A stretch of 64,000 nucleotides of DNA, taken from Rhizobiaceae bacterium (GTDB taxonomy: Bacteria; Pseudomonadota; Alphaproteobacteria; Rhizobiales; Rhizobiaceae). Below are positions 50,802 to 59,880 of the stretch, piece after piece. Position numbers and translations under genes: made by a program. The first letter of the stretch is position 1. Every line of letters starts with the position of its first letter. Below the pieces are notes generated by a model. The model saw only the letters and a list, made by a program, of their open reading frames with translations. It was not told the DNA's origin and made no database searches. The stretch spans positions 248,001-312,000 of the forward strand of contig CAJPFN010000014.1 of NCBI GenBank assembly GCA_905339215.1, given 5' to 3'.

Positions 50802-51866
50802 ATGAGCACGGTCGAGATCAGGGACGTCCGCAAGTCCTACGGACAGCTCGAGGTGATCCACGGGGTCTCGGTCGGCATCGCCGACGGCGAGTTCGTCGCG
50901 CTCGTCGGTCCGTCCGGCTGCGGGAAGTCGACGCTGCTGCGCATGATCGCCGGGCTCGAGGACATCAGCGGCGGCGAGATCGCCATCGGCGAGCGCGTGG
51001 TCAACCATGTCGCGCCGAAGGACCGCGACATCGCCATGGTATTCCAGAACTACGCACTCTATCCGCACATGAACGTGCGCGAGAACATGGGCTTCGCCTT
51101 GCGCCAGCGCAGACTGCCGCGCGCGGAGATCAATGCGCGCGTCACGGATGCGGCGCGCATCCTCGGCCTCGAGCAGCTGCTCGACCGCAAGCCGCGACAG
51201 CTATCGGGCGGCCAGCGCCAGCGCGTCGCCATGGGCCGCGCCATCGTGCGCAATCCGAATGTCTTCCTCTTCGACGAGCCGCTGTCCAACCTCGACGCCA
51301 AGCTGCGCGTGCAGATGCGCTCGGAGCTGAAGGAACTGCACCAGCGCCTCGGCGTGACCACGGTCTATGTCACCCACGACCAGATCGAGGCGATGACGCT
51401 TGCCGACCGCGTCGTCGTGATGAATGGCGGCGTCGTCGAGCAGATGGGGCCACCACTCGATCTCTACGACCGGCCGCAGAGCCTGTTCGTAGCCGCCTTC
51501 ATCGGTTCGCCGCCGATGAACTTCTTCCAGGGCGACGTCGAGGGTGACGCAACCCTGGTGCTCGACGACGGCCACGCCCTGGCGCTGCCCGTGCCGGTCC
51601 CGGGCGAGAAGGGGCGCGTCACGCTCGGCGTGCGTCCCGAGCACATCCACCTCGCGAACGAGGGCTGGCCGGCGGTGGTGTCGGTCATCGAGCCGACCGG
51701 CTCGGAGACCCAGATCACGGCGCGCATCGGCGAACACGTCGTTCGCGTCCTTGTCAGGGGGCGCACGGAGGCGAGGCCCGGCGAGACGATCCACCTCGCC
51801 GCGCGGCCCGGCGACCTGCACGTCTTCGACGGCGGCACCGGCCGCCGCCGCGAGATGGCCCCGTGA
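50802..51866 (+). CDS. Sugar-type ABC ATPase (UgpC/MalK-like)
   Basis: A 354-residue ATPase with Walker [11 protein letters not shown]-loop [15 protein letters not shown], signature [15 protein letters not shown], Walker [16 protein letters not shown] and H-loop [16 protein letters not shown]-terminal OB/TOBE regulatory domain carries [11 protein letters not shown]. It energises the permeases encoded at 48203-49983, separated from them by the GntR gene. The ATG at 50802 follows CAGAGG. Confidence 0.95.
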   Translation: MSTVEIRDVRKSYGQLEVIHGVSVGIADGEFVALVGPSGCGKSTLLRMIAGLEDISGGEIAIGERVVNHVAPKDRDIAMVFQNYALYPHMNVRENMGFALRQRRLPRAEINARVTDAARILGLEQLLDRKPRQLSGGQRQRVAMGRAIVRNPNVFLFDEPLSNLDAKLRVQMRSELKELHQRLGVTTVYVTHDQIEAMTLADRVVVMNGGVVEQMGPPLDLYDRPQSLFVAAFIGSPPMNFFQGDVEGDATLVLDDGHALALPVPVPGEKGRVTLGVRPEHIHLANEGWPAVVSVIEPTGSETQITARIGEHVVRVLVRGRTEARPGETIHLAARPGDLHVFDGGTGRRREMAP

Positions 51867-51997
51867 AAGTGCGGACGACGGAGACACGAGCGGAGCGAGC
51901 CTCGGAAGGAAGCTTCGACCGAACCGAACCGATCCGATCGCCATCCATGGACGGCGGGCGGGCAACGACAGACCTGCAAGATAGCCGGGGAAAGAGC

Positions 51998-53224
51998 ATG
52001 CAGAAGAAAGCAATCGTGGCCGAGGTGAAGACGCTGTCCTGCAGCAATTCCTTCCGCAACTACCATTTTCTCAAGATCACGACCGCGGACGGTATCGTCG
52101 GCTGGAGCGAGTACGACGAGAACTTCGGCTCTCCCGGCGTTACCGCGGTAATCAACCAGATCGGCCATCGCATCGTCGGCCAGAGCGCGATGCTGCACGA
52201 GCATATCCGCGAGGACCTGCGCAACATGACGCGGCCGGCCTTCGGCGGCGTCATCGGCCAGGCGCTCGGCGCCATCGAGAATGCGCTCCTCGACGCCAAG
52301 GCCAAGACACTCGACGTGCCCTGCCACGTCATGCTCGGCGGCAAGGTCCGCGACAAGATTCGCGTCTACTGGTCGCACTGCGTCGCCTACCGCATGCGCA
52401 CCGAGCACTTCTCGCCGGGCATCGTCGATCTCGACGGCGTGCGCCGGATCGCTCGCGACGTCCGCGACGACGGCTATACGGCGCTGAAGACCAACATCTT
52501 CCACTACGACGAGAACGACCGCATCGAGGCGTGGTCGCCCGGTTTCGGCCGGCCCCACGACCCGTCGCGCAACGTCGAGCGCAAGACGCTGAAGAACCTG
52601 CGTCGGCATCTCGAGGCCATGCGCGAATCCGCCGGTCCCGACATCGACATCCTGCTCGACCTCAATTTCAACGGGCGCACCGAGGGCTTCATGGAGATCC
52701 TGCGCGAGACCCGCGACCTCGACCTGTTCTGGGTGGAGATCGATACGCTCGACCCGAAGGCGCTGGCCTATCTGCGCGCGAACAGCCCGCACCCTATCTC
52801 GTCGTGCGAGACGCTCCTCGGCCTGCAGCAGTTCCTGCCGTATTTCCAGAATCAATCGGTCGACGTCGCCATCATCGACACGCCGTGGAACGGGGTCTGG
52901 CAGTCGCTGAAGATCGCCGCGGCGGCCGAGGCCTACGAGGTCAACGTCGCCCCGCACAATTTCTACGGCCATTTGTGCACCCTGATGAACGCGCATTTCA
53001 GCGCGGTGGTGCCGAACCTGCGCATCATGGAGACCGACATCGACCGCATCTCATGGGACGCGGAAGTGTTCAGTCACGCGCCCGAGTACAAGGACGGCTA
53101 CCTGATCCTGCCCGACCGGCCGGGCTGGGGCACGGAGCCGGTCGAGGCGGCGCTGGCGAAGTACCCGCCGCTGGAAAGGACCGGCATGATCAACCGCACG
53201 CAGACGCCGAAGCTCGCGATCTGA
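51998..53224 (+). CDS. Mandelate racemase/enolase-superfamily protein (sugar-acid dehydratase-like)
   Basis: A 408-residue enolase-superfamily member. Candidate catalytic residues are Lys in YTALKTN, metal ligands Asp in LLDLNFN, Glu in FWVEIDT and Glu in SSCETLLG, and a C-terminal His in NVAPHNFYGH. The KxK motif is reduced to a single Lys (ALKTN), which points to acid-sugar dehydration using the C-terminal His rather than racemisation. GGGG-AAAGAGC precedes the ATG at 51998; an upstream in-frame ATG (51863) would add 45 unlikely residues. Downstream are an FAD oxidoreductase and its small subunit. Confidence 0.88.
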   Translation: MQKKAIVAEVKTLSCSNSFRNYHFLKITTADGIVGWSEYDENFGSPGVTAVINQIGHRIVGQSAMLHEHIREDLRNMTRPAFGGVIGQALGAIENALLDAKAKTLDVPCHVMLGGKVRDKIRVYWSHCVAYRMRTEHFSPGIVDLDGVRRIARDVRDDGYTALKTNIFHYDENDRIEAWSPGFGRPHDPSRNVERKTLKNLRRHLEAMRESAGPDIDILLDLNFNGRTEGFMEILRETRDLDLFWVEIDTLDPKALAYLRANSPHPISSCETLLGLQQFLPYFQNQSVDVAIIDTPWNGVWQSLKIAAAAEAYEVNVAPHNFYGHLCTLMNAHFSAVVPNLRIMETDIDRISWDAEVFSHAPEYKDGYLILPDRPGWGTEPVEAALAKYPPLERTGMINRTQTPKLAI

Positions 53225-53249
53225 GGCCGCGACCGCGCGACGAACCGCC

Positions 53250-54863
53250 GTGAACCGAGCGAAGAAAAACGATCCCGTCGACGTGCTGATCATCGGCGCC
53301 GGCGCCTCGGGCGCGGCGGTGGCCTGGAGCCTTGCCGAGACGAGGATGCGCATCGTCTGCCTGGAGCAGGGCGACTGGCCGGATTCGTCGCGCTATCCGA
53401 GCACGGGCCGCGACTTCGAGGCCCGGCAGTTCGAGGACTACGCGATCAGCCCGAACCGGCGCGGATCGGCCGCCGACTATCCGGTCAACGACGACGCCTC
53501 GCCGATCAAGGTCGCCAACTTCAACGGGGTGGGCGGCGGCACGGTGCTCTATGCCGGCCACTTCCCGCGCATGCACCCGTCGGACTTCCGCGTACGCTCG
53601 CTCGAAGGCGTTGCCGACGACTGGCCGATCGACTACGGCACGCTGGAACCGTTCTATGCGCTGAACGACAAGATGATGGGCGTGGCGAGCCTGGAAGGCG
53701 ACCCCGCCTATCCGCCGAAGGGCGCGGTGATGCCGCCGCTGCCGCTCGGCCGCACGGGTGAGAAGATGGGCCGCGCCATGAACGTGCTCGGCTGGCACTG
53801 GTGGCCGTCCGATTGCGCCATCACCTCGCGCGAGTACGAGGGACGGGCGCCCTGCATCAATCTCGGCCATTGCGGCCACGGCTGCGCGCAAGGGGCCAAG
53901 GCGAGCACCGACATCACCTACTGGCAGGAGGCCCTGCGAAACCGGGTGGAGTTGCGCACGCGCTGCCGGGTCAGCCGCATCGAGACCGACGACGACCGCA
54001 TGGCAACCGGCGTCTGGTATTTCGATGCCGACGGCCAGGAAGTGTTCCAGCCGGCCGAGATCGTCGTCATGGCGTGCAACGGCATCGGCACGCCGCGCAT
54101 CCTGCTCAACTCGGCGTCCGAGCGCTTTCCCGACGGCCTCGCCAATTCGAGCGGTCAGGTCGGCCGTAACCTGATGTTCCACCCCTATGCGCTGGCGCGC
54201 GGCCGCTTCGACGAACTTCTCGACGGCTTCCGCGGCTCGCGCGTCTTCATGTGGAGCATGGAGTTCTACGAGACCGATCCGGCGCGCGGCTTCCTGCGCG
54301 GCTACTGCTACCAGTTCACGCGCGGCTACGGGCCGGTCGTCACCGCCGTCAACGGCATGGCCGACGGCGTCGTGCCCTGGGGCGAGGGGCATCACGAGGC
54401 CTACCGCAGGCTCTTCGACCGGCAGGCGGGGCTGGTGTCGATCTGCGAGGACCTGCCGGAGGAGATCAACCGCGTCACGCTCGACCCGCAATTGAAGGAC
54501 GGCAACGGCATCCCGGCGCCGAAGATCGACTACCGGCTGGGCGACAACACGAAGAAGATGCTCGACCATTCGCTCGCGCGCGGCGTCGACATCCTGAAGG
54601 CGGCCGGCGCGCAGGACATCGTCACGCGCTCGCCGCTACCCTATGCCGGCTGGCACCTCATGGGCACGGCGCGGATGGGCACGGACCCGAGGCGCTCGGT
54701 GGTCAACGAATGGGGCCGCGCCCACGACGTCAGGAACCTGTTCATCGTCGACGGCAGCGTCTTCGTCACCTCGGGCGGGGTCAATCCGACATCGACCATC
54801 CAGGCGATCGCGCTCTACGTCGCCGACCGGATCAAGGCCAGGCTCCATGACCTCTTCGACTGA
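53250..54863 (+). CDS. GMC-family oxidoreductase (gluconate 2-dehydrogenase alpha-like)
   Basis: A 537-residue FAD enzyme. The dinucleotide loop DVLIIGAGASGAAVAWSLAE, the GGTVLYAGHFPRMHPSDF segment, CGHGCAQGAKAS and the C-terminal active site HLMGTARMG with VNPTSTIQA are present. GTG start at 53250. The next gene overlaps it by 17 bases and encodes the gamma-type subunit, as in the membrane gluconate/2-ketogluconate dehydrogenases. The cytochrome c subunit is absent here, so the electron acceptor is unknown. No Tat signal is visible on this subunit. Confidence 0.9.
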   Translation: MNRAKKNDPVDVLIIGAGASGAAVAWSLAETRMRIVCLEQGDWPDSSRYPSTGRDFEARQFEDYAISPNRRGSAADYPVNDDASPIKVANFNGVGGGTVLYAGHFPRMHPSDFRVRSLEGVADDWPIDYGTLEPFYALNDKMMGVASLEGDPAYPPKGAVMPPLPLGRTGEKMGRAMNVLGWHWWPSDCAITSREYEGRAPCINLGHCGHGCAQGAKASTDITYWQEALRNRVELRTRCRVSRIETDDDRMATGVWYFDADGQEVFQPAEIVVMACNGIGTPRILLNSASERFPDGLANSSGQVGRNLMFHPYALARGRFDELLDGFRGSRVFMWSMEFYETDPARGFLRGYCYQFTRGYGPVVTAVNGMADGVVPWGEGHHEAYRRLFDRQAGLVSICEDLPEEINRVTLDPQLKDGNGIPAPKIDYRLGDNTKKMLDHSLARGVDILKAAGAQDIVTRSPLPYAGWHLMGTARMGTDPRRSVVNEWGRAHDVRNLFIVDGSVFVTSGGVNPTSTIQAIALYVADRIKARLHDLFD

Positions 54864-55332
54864 GAGCGGCGCCGGGGCGGGAGGCGGGGGAGCGGTCGCG
54901 CTGTCGCCGGCAGAAGCCGCCTGCCTGCGAGTTCTCGCCGGGCACATGATCCCGCCGAGCGCTGCATACGGGGTGCCCGGCGCCGACGATGCCGCCATCT
55001 TCGCCGACATGATGACGACGGTTGGCCGCGACCGCGAGGCCCTGTCGCGCACGCTCGCCCGCGTCGACGAGGCGGCCGGCGGGCGGCTCTCGGCGCTGCC
55101 GCGAGCCACGCAGGCGGTGTTGATCGCGCGGCTGCGCGCCGCCGAACCGGGCCTTTTCGCCGTCGTCGAAGCCGTCGTCTCGCGGGCCTACTACCGCGAC
55201 GACCGGGTTCTCCGGTCGCTGGGCCTCGAGCCTAGGCCGCCGTTCCCGAAAGGATATGCGGTCGAGGAGGGCGACTGGTCGCTGCTCGATCCGGTCCGCG
55301 ACCGCGGGCCGATCCATCGCGACGCCGGCTAA
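54847..55332 (+). CDS. Gluconate 2-dehydrogenase subunit 3-like protein
   Basis: A 161-residue protein with the subunit-3 pattern: LSPAEAACLRVLAGHMIPPS followed by helices and a C-terminal YYRDDRVLRSLGLEPRPPFP. Typical members carry a Tat signal that drags the FAD subunit to the periplasm. Here the N-terminus is only a Gly-rich stretch (SGAGAGGGGAVA) without twin arginine, so the complex is either cytosolic or exported otherwise. It overlaps the GMC gene by 17 bases and its stop overlaps the convergent lactonase gene by 4 bases. Confidence 0.82.
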   Translation: MTSSTESGAGAGGGGAVALSPAEAACLRVLAGHMIPPSAAYGVPGADDAAIFADMMTTVGRDREALSRTLARVDEAAGGRLSALPRATQAVLIARLRAAEPGLFAVVEAVVSRAYYRDDRVLRSLGLEPRPPFPKGYAVEEGDWSLLDPVRDRGPIHRDAG

Positions 55333-56156
55333 AGCCGGTATATGCGCGAGGCGTTGCCGCCGAGGATTGCCTGGCGTTCGTCGGCGGAGCAGCCTTCGAG
55401 GAGTAGGTCGGTCGCCGCGATCCAGTCGCCGTAGCTCGCGGCGAGCGTGGACACCGGCCAGTCGCTTCCCCAAAGCACCCGCGCCGGACCGAAAACGGTC
55501 AGCACGTGGTCGACATAGGGCCGCAGCCGCTCCACCGACCAGCCGGCGCCGGCTTCCGTGACCAGGCCCGACAGCTTGCAGGTGGCGGCGGTCTCGGCGG
55601 CGATGCGGCGCATGTCGTCTGCCCAGCCGGAAAAGCCGCCAGCGGCGATGGCCGGCTTGGCGCAGTGGTCGATGACGACGCGCAGGTCCGGATGGCGCTG
55701 CGCGAGCCGGAAGAGGTTGTCGAGATGACGCGGCAGCACCAGCGCATCGAAGACGAGGTCGTGCGCGACCAGCGCGCGGAAGGCGGGGCCGAGCTCCGGC
55801 CGCAGCATCCAGGCGACGTCCGCGATGTCCTGGATCATCGGGCGCAGGCCTTTGAGCTTCGTGTGCCCGGCGAGGCGGGCTATCGCCGCCGGCGCGTCCG
55901 GCGCGGCGAAATCGGTCCATCCGACGACGGCTTCGACGAACGGGTGCGCGTCGGCGAGCGAGAGCATGTAACGCGTCTCGGCTTCCGTCGGCGCGGCCTG
56001 CACGAGAACCGTCGCCGCGATCCCGTAGCGCGCCAGCAGCGGCTCGATGTCGGATGGCAGGAAGTCGCGGTGGATCGGGCCCAGTTCCGGCGTCAGCCAG
56101 CCATAGTCGCCGCGCGACAGGAGCCAGAAATGCTGATGGGCGTCGACGCGTCTCAT
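55329..56156 (-). CDS. Amidohydrolase-family lactonase (L-fucono-lactonase-like)
   Basis: A 275-residue metal-dependent TIM-barrel hydrolase of the COG3618 family. Metal and active-site motifs are DAHQHFW at the N-terminus, DHCAKPAI and WGSDWPV. In L-fucose oxidation this enzyme opens L-fucono-lactone to L-fuconate. Its ATG overlaps the mutarotase stop (ATGA), and it is the last gene of the operon running from the right window edge. Assignment to fucose is from context. Confidence 0.88.
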   Translation of the reverse strand: MRRVDAHQHFWLLSRGDYGWLTPELGPIHRDFLPSDIEPLLARYGIAATVLVQAAPTEAETRYMLSLADAHPFVEAVVGWTDFAAPDAPAAIARLAGHTKLKGLRPMIQDIADVAWMLRPELGPAFRALVAHDLVFDALVLPRHLDNLFRLAQRHPDLRVVIDHCAKPAIAAGGFSGWADDMRRIAAETAATCKLSGLVTEAGAGWSVERLRPYVDHVLTVFGPARVLWGSDWPVSTLAASYGDWIAATDLLLEGCSADERQAILGGNASRIYRL

Positions 56157-56599
56157 TCCTTCTCTGCCGGGGGGAAGATCACGCCCTTCTTCAGGATCAG
56201 GTTGCCGTAGAGCCGCGTCTCGCCGGTCTGGACGATCGCATAGGCCGCGCGCGACCGGTCGTAGAAGGCGAAGCGCTCGACGGGAACGATGCGGGCGGGG
56301 TTGTCCGCCACCTCGTCGACGGCCTTCTGGAAAAGCGCCACCACCGGCGGTATCTGCGCCGGGTCGCCGACCACCGCCATGCTGGCGGCGCGGTCCTCGG
56401 CGAAGGAATCGAGCGGCATGATGCCGAGCACGGCACGCGCCACCCTCACCGCGTCGATGCCGTCCAGCCGCACCAGGCGGCGGGCGCTGGACTCGCCCGG
56501 GAAGTTGGCGTCGGCGATGACGATCTCGTCGCCGTGGCCCATTGCTGCCAGGATGCGCAGGAGATCGGGCGACAGGATGGGGTCTATTCCGCGCAGCAT
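56153..56599 (-). CDS. fucU: RbsD/FucU-family sugar mutarotase (L-fucose mutarotase)
   Basis: A 148-residue RbsD/FucU protein, which interconverts sugar anomers before oxidation. MLRGIDPILSPDLLRILAAM and GHGDEIVIADANFPG contain the conserved His of the active site; FAFYDRSRAAYAIVQTGE near the C-terminus is typical of FucU. GGAGGAACCTG precedes the ATG at 56599, which shares a base with the stop of the aldo/keto reductase gene; the stop overlaps the lactonase start. The open frame above 56599 is not used. Confidence 0.9.
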   Translation of the reverse strand: MLRGIDPILSPDLLRILAAMGHGDEIVIADANFPGESSARRLVRLDGIDAVRVARAVLGIMPLDSFAEDRAASMAVVGDPAQIPPVVALFQKAVDEVADNPARIVPVERFAFYDRSRAAYAIVQTGETRLYGNLILKKGVIFPPAEKE

Positions 56600-57633
56600 C
56601 AGGTTCCTCCCGGTGTGGGCGCGTCCGGCCGGAGCAGGCCGGCGGCCTTCAGGTCGGACCATAACGCATCGGGAAGCCTTTGCGAGAAGATCGCGACGTT
56701 CGCCTCCACCTCCGACGCATTGGCCGCGCCGGGGATCACGGTGCGGACCGCGGGATGGCCGACGACGAATTGCAGTGCCGCCTCGACGAGGCGGACGCCG
56801 TGGTCGGCGCAAACGGCCTCGATGCGGCGGACGCGGTCCAGGATCGCCGTCGGGGCGGGCGCGTAGTTGTAGCGCGCGCCCTCGACGGCGCCCGTGGCGA
56901 GGATGCCGGAGTTGTAGGGCCCGCCGAGGATGACGGCGACGTCACGCACCACGCAGAGCGGCAGGAAACTCTCCAGCGCCTCCTGTTCGAGCAGCGTGTA
57001 GCGGCCGGCGAGCAGGAAGCAGTCGAAGTCGCCGAGACCGAGAAGCCTCTCGCAGACCTCCCACTCGTTCACGCCGGCGCCAATCGCCTTGACGACGCCG
57101 GCGTCGCGCAGTTCGACGAGCGCGCGATAGCCGCCGCGGTCGAAAAGCTCGCGCACGCGCGCCTCCGATGCCTCCCGGCTGCCCTGCGAGACGGCGTCGA
57201 CGTCGTGGACGAGCAGGATGTCGACGGCGTCGAGGCCGAGCCGGGCGAGGCTCTGCTCGTGGCTGCGCATGACGCCGTCGTAGGAATAGTCGAAGACGAT
57301 GCGCTTCTGCGGCACGTCGACGAAAGCCTCCGGCGTGACCTCATCCGGTGCGCAGTCGACGAGCAGCCGGCCGATCTTGGTCGACAGGGTGAGGTTATTC
57401 CGATCGAAGCCGCGGAGCGCAGTCCCGAGGCGCTCCTCGGAGCGGCCGAGCCCGTATTGCGGCGCGGTGTCGAAGTAGCGGATCCCTGCGTGCCACGCGG
57501 CGCGGACCGCGGCCTGCGCATCCTCGTCCGCCACCTTCCGGTAAAGGTTGCCGAGCGGCGCGCCGCCGAATCCCATGCGCGTCAGCGGGACGGGCCGCGC
57601 GGCGCGCAGGGGGACGATGTCCGAGGCCTTCAT
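56599..57633 (-). CDS. Aldo/keto reductase (L-fucose/D-threo-aldose 1-dehydrogenase-like)
   Basis: A 344-residue aldo/keto reductase of the galactose/fucose dehydrogenase branch. The tetrad is readable: Asp and Tyr in FDTAPQYGLGRSE, Lys in LSTKIGRLL and His in ILLVHDVD. It would oxidise L-fucose to L-fuconolactone with NAD(P). Its ATG overlaps the dehydratase stop (ATGA). Placed between fuconate dehydratase-like and mutarotase genes, its role as first catabolic step is well supported by context. Confidence 0.9.
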   Translation of the reverse strand: MKASDIVPLRAARPVPLTRMGFGGAPLGNLYRKVADEDAQAAVRAAWHAGIRYFDTAPQYGLGRSEERLGTALRGFDRNNLTLSTKIGRLLVDCAPDEVTPEAFVDVPQKRIVFDYSYDGVMRSHEQSLARLGLDAVDILLVHDVDAVSQGSREASEARVRELFDRGGYRALVELRDAGVVKAIGAGVNEWEVCERLLGLGDFDCFLLAGRYTLLEQEALESFLPLCVVRDVAVILGGPYNSGILATGAVEGARYNYAPAPTAILDRVRRIEAVCADHGVRLVEAALQFVVGHPAVRTVIPGAANASEVEANVAIFSQRLPDALWSDLKAAGLLRPDAPTPGGT

Positions 57634-58925
57634 GCCGTCTCCGCCAGGCGGACGGGGTGGAACTGGTAGTCGCGCAACGTCTCCCCCCGCATCTCGATCG
57701 AGAAGCCCGGACGCTGCGGCGGCATGTAGGCAGCGTCCTTCACTACGCAGGGGTCGAGGAAATGCTCATGCAGGTGGTCGACATACTCCACGACGCGTCC
57801 CTCCTTGGTCCCGGCGATCGAGACGAAGTCGATCATGGCGAGATGCTGGACATATTCGCACAGTCCGACGCCGCCCGCATGGGGGCAGACCGGGAGGCCG
57901 TATTTCGCCGCCATGAGAAGCACTGCCATCACCTCATTGACGCCGCCGAGACGGCAGGCGTCGATCTGAACAATGTCGATGGCGCCGCGCATGATCAACT
58001 GCTTGAAGATGACGCGGTTCTGGCACATCTCGCCGGTGGCGACCTTCACCGGCGCCACGCCCTCGCGGATCCTGCGATGGCCTTCGATGTCGTCCGGGCT
58101 GGTCGGCTCCTCGATGAACCAGGGTTTGGCGAAGGCGAGGTCGCGCACCCAGTCTATCGCCTGGTCGACCTCCCAAACCTGGTTGGCATCGATCATCAGG
58201 TTGATGTCGGCGCCGACCTCGTCGCGGGCGATGGTGAGGCGGCGGATGTCGTCGGCGCGATCGCGGCCGACCTTCATCTTGATGTGGCCGAAGCCGGCGT
58301 CGACGGCCTCGCGGCACAACCTTCTGAGCTTGGCGTCGTCGTAACCGAGCCAGCCCGCGGAGGTGGTGTAGCATTGGTAGCCGCTGCGCTCGAGGGTGGC
58401 GATCCGCTCCGTCTTTCCCGCTTCGCGCTCCCGCAGCAAGGCCAGCGCCTCGGCCGGGGTGATGCAGTCGGTGATGTAGCGGAAGTCGATGCAGCGCACG
58501 AGCTCTTCCGGCGTCATGTCCGCGACCAGCCGCCAGACGGGTTTGCCGGCGATCTTGGCCCAGAGATCCCACACCGCGTTGACGACGGCGCCCGTGGCGA
58601 GATGGATCGCGCCCTTGTCGGGACCGATCCAGCGCAGCTGGCTGTCCGAGGTGACGTGCCGCCAGAACCGGCCCATGTCGGCGGCGACCCAGTCCATGTC
58701 CAGCCCGACCACGAGGTGGCGCATCGCGCTTATGGCGGCACAGCAGACATCGTTGCCGCGTCCGATGGTGAAGGTCAGTCCGTGACCCTGGTGCGGTCCG
58801 TCGGTCTTCAGGACGACGTAGGCGGCCGAGTAGTCAGGGTCCGGATTCATGGCATCCGATCCGTCGCGGTGAAGCGAGGTCGGAAAACGCAGGTCGAGGA
58901 CCTGCATGTCGACAATGCGTGTCAT
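57630..58925 (-). CDS. L-fuconate dehydratase-like enolase-superfamily enzyme
   Basis: A 431-residue enolase-superfamily dehydratase with length and layout of L-fuconate dehydratase. KMKVG gives the KxK base pair, IDANQVW and IEEPTSPDD and ATGEMCQN the three metal ligands, and CPHAGGVGLCEYVQHL the catalytic His. GAGGAAACGTCAC precedes the ATG at 58925. It would convert L-fuconate to 2-keto-3-deoxy-L-fuconate. Flanked by FAH-family and aldo/keto reductase genes of the same pathway. Confidence 0.93.
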   Translation of the reverse strand: MTRIVDMQVLDLRFPTSLHRDGSDAMNPDPDYSAAYVVLKTDGPHQGHGLTFTIGRGNDVCCAAISAMRHLVVGLDMDWVAADMGRFWRHVTSDSQLRWIGPDKGAIHLATGAVVNAVWDLWAKIAGKPVWRLVADMTPEELVRCIDFRYITDCITPAEALALLREREAGKTERIATLERSGYQCYTTSAGWLGYDDAKLRRLCREAVDAGFGHIKMKVGRDRADDIRRLTIARDEVGADINLMIDANQVWEVDQAIDWVRDLAFAKPWFIEEPTSPDDIEGHRRIREGVAPVKVATGEMCQNRVIFKQLIMRGAIDIVQIDACRLGGVNEVMAVLLMAAKYGLPVCPHAGGVGLCEYVQHLAMIDFVSIAGTKEGRVVEYVDHLHEHFLDPCVVKDAAYMPPQRPGFSIEMRGETLRDYQFHPVRLAETA

Positions 58926-58945
58926 GTGACGTTTCCTCAACTGGT

Positions 58946-59803
58946 TCAGGCGGCGTCGACGACGCGCTGGCGCTGATTGCCGAGCCCCTCGATGCCGAGC
59001 GACATGACCTGTCCGGGGCGGAGGAAGACAGGCGGCCTCTGCCCCAGGCCGACACCGGGCGGCGTGCCGGTGGAGATGACGTCGCCCGACTGCAGGCTCA
59101 TGAAGCGGCTGAGATAGGCGACGATCTGGCGTACGGTGAAGATCATGGTGCGGGTCGACCCGTCCTGGTAGCGGCGTCCGTCGACCTCCAGCCAAAGGCG
59201 GAGGTCCTGCGGGTCCGGCACCTCGTCGGCGGTGACCAGCCACGGCCCGAGCGGTCCAAACGTGTCGTTGCCCTTGCCCTTGTCCCACTGGCCGCCGCGC
59301 TCGAGCTGGAACTCCCGCTCGGAGACGTCGTTGACGACGCAGTATCCGGCGACGTGATCCATGGCATCGGTCTCGTCGATGTAGCGGCCGGGCTTGCCGA
59401 TGACGACGCCGAGTTCGACCTCCCAGTCGGTCTTCACCGAACCGCGCGGGATCTCGACGTCATCGTCCGGGCCGACGATCGCGCTCGTCCACTTTGAGAA
59501 GACGATCGGCTCCTGCGGGATCGGCGCGTTGGTCTCCGCGGCGTGATCGGCGTAGTTCAGTCCGATGCAGATGAACTTGCCCACCGCGCCGACGCAGGGG
59601 CCGAGGCGCAGCCCGTCCTGCGGCCGGCCCTCGACCAGCGGCAGCGACGAAGGATCGAGCCGCCGCAGCCGGTCGAGGCCCTCAGGCGTCACCGTGTTGC
59701 CGCCGATGTCCCGGACATGGGCGGAGAGGTCTCGGACCCTGCCGGCCGCGTCGAGCAGTCCCGGGCGCTCCGCGCCGCGCGCTCCGTAGCGTAGGAGTTT
59801 CAT
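58946..59803 (-). CDS. Fumarylacetoacetate-hydrolase-family enzyme (2,4-diketo-3-deoxy-L-fuconate hydrolase-like)
   Basis: A 285-residue FAH-family protein. The catalytic C-terminal domain begins at GKFICIGLNYADHAAETNAP; metal-binding acidic residues lie in DWEVELGVVIGKPGR, and DVISTGTPPGVGLGQRPPVF is the conserved closing loop. In the diketo-hydrolase route of L-fucose it cleaves 2,4-diketo-3-deoxy-L-fuconate to pyruvate and lactate. Its neighbours (an SDR at the window edge and the fuconate dehydratase) supply the preceding steps. Confidence 0.92.
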   Translation of the reverse strand: MKLLRYGARGAERPGLLDAAGRVRDLSAHVRDIGGNTVTPEGLDRLRRLDPSSLPLVEGRPQDGLRLGPCVGAVGKFICIGLNYADHAAETNAPIPQEPIVFSKWTSAIVGPDDDVEIPRGSVKTDWEVELGVVIGKPGRYIDETDAMDHVAGYCVVNDVSEREFQLERGGQWDKGKGNDTFGPLGPWLVTADEVPDPQDLRLWLEVDGRRYQDGSTRTMIFTVRQIVAYLSRFMSLQSGDVISTGTPPGVGLGQRPPVFLRPGQVMSLGIEGLGNQRQRVVDAA

Positions 59804-59851
59804 GGGGCCCGACCTTCGTGCGGTTCCTCGAAAATGGCGCCCGGCACGGAC

Positions 59852-59880
59852 GATCGACCGCGCCGGGCGAGCGGTCGATC
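59852..59880 (-). terminator. Intercistronic stem-loop after the sugar-binding-protein gene
   Basis: GATCGACCGC / GCGGTCGATC, a perfect 10-bp stem with a 9-base loop, overlapping the stop codon of the binding-protein gene (59879). It likely protects the 3' end of that message and lowers read-through into the catabolic genes. Confidence 0.5.
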
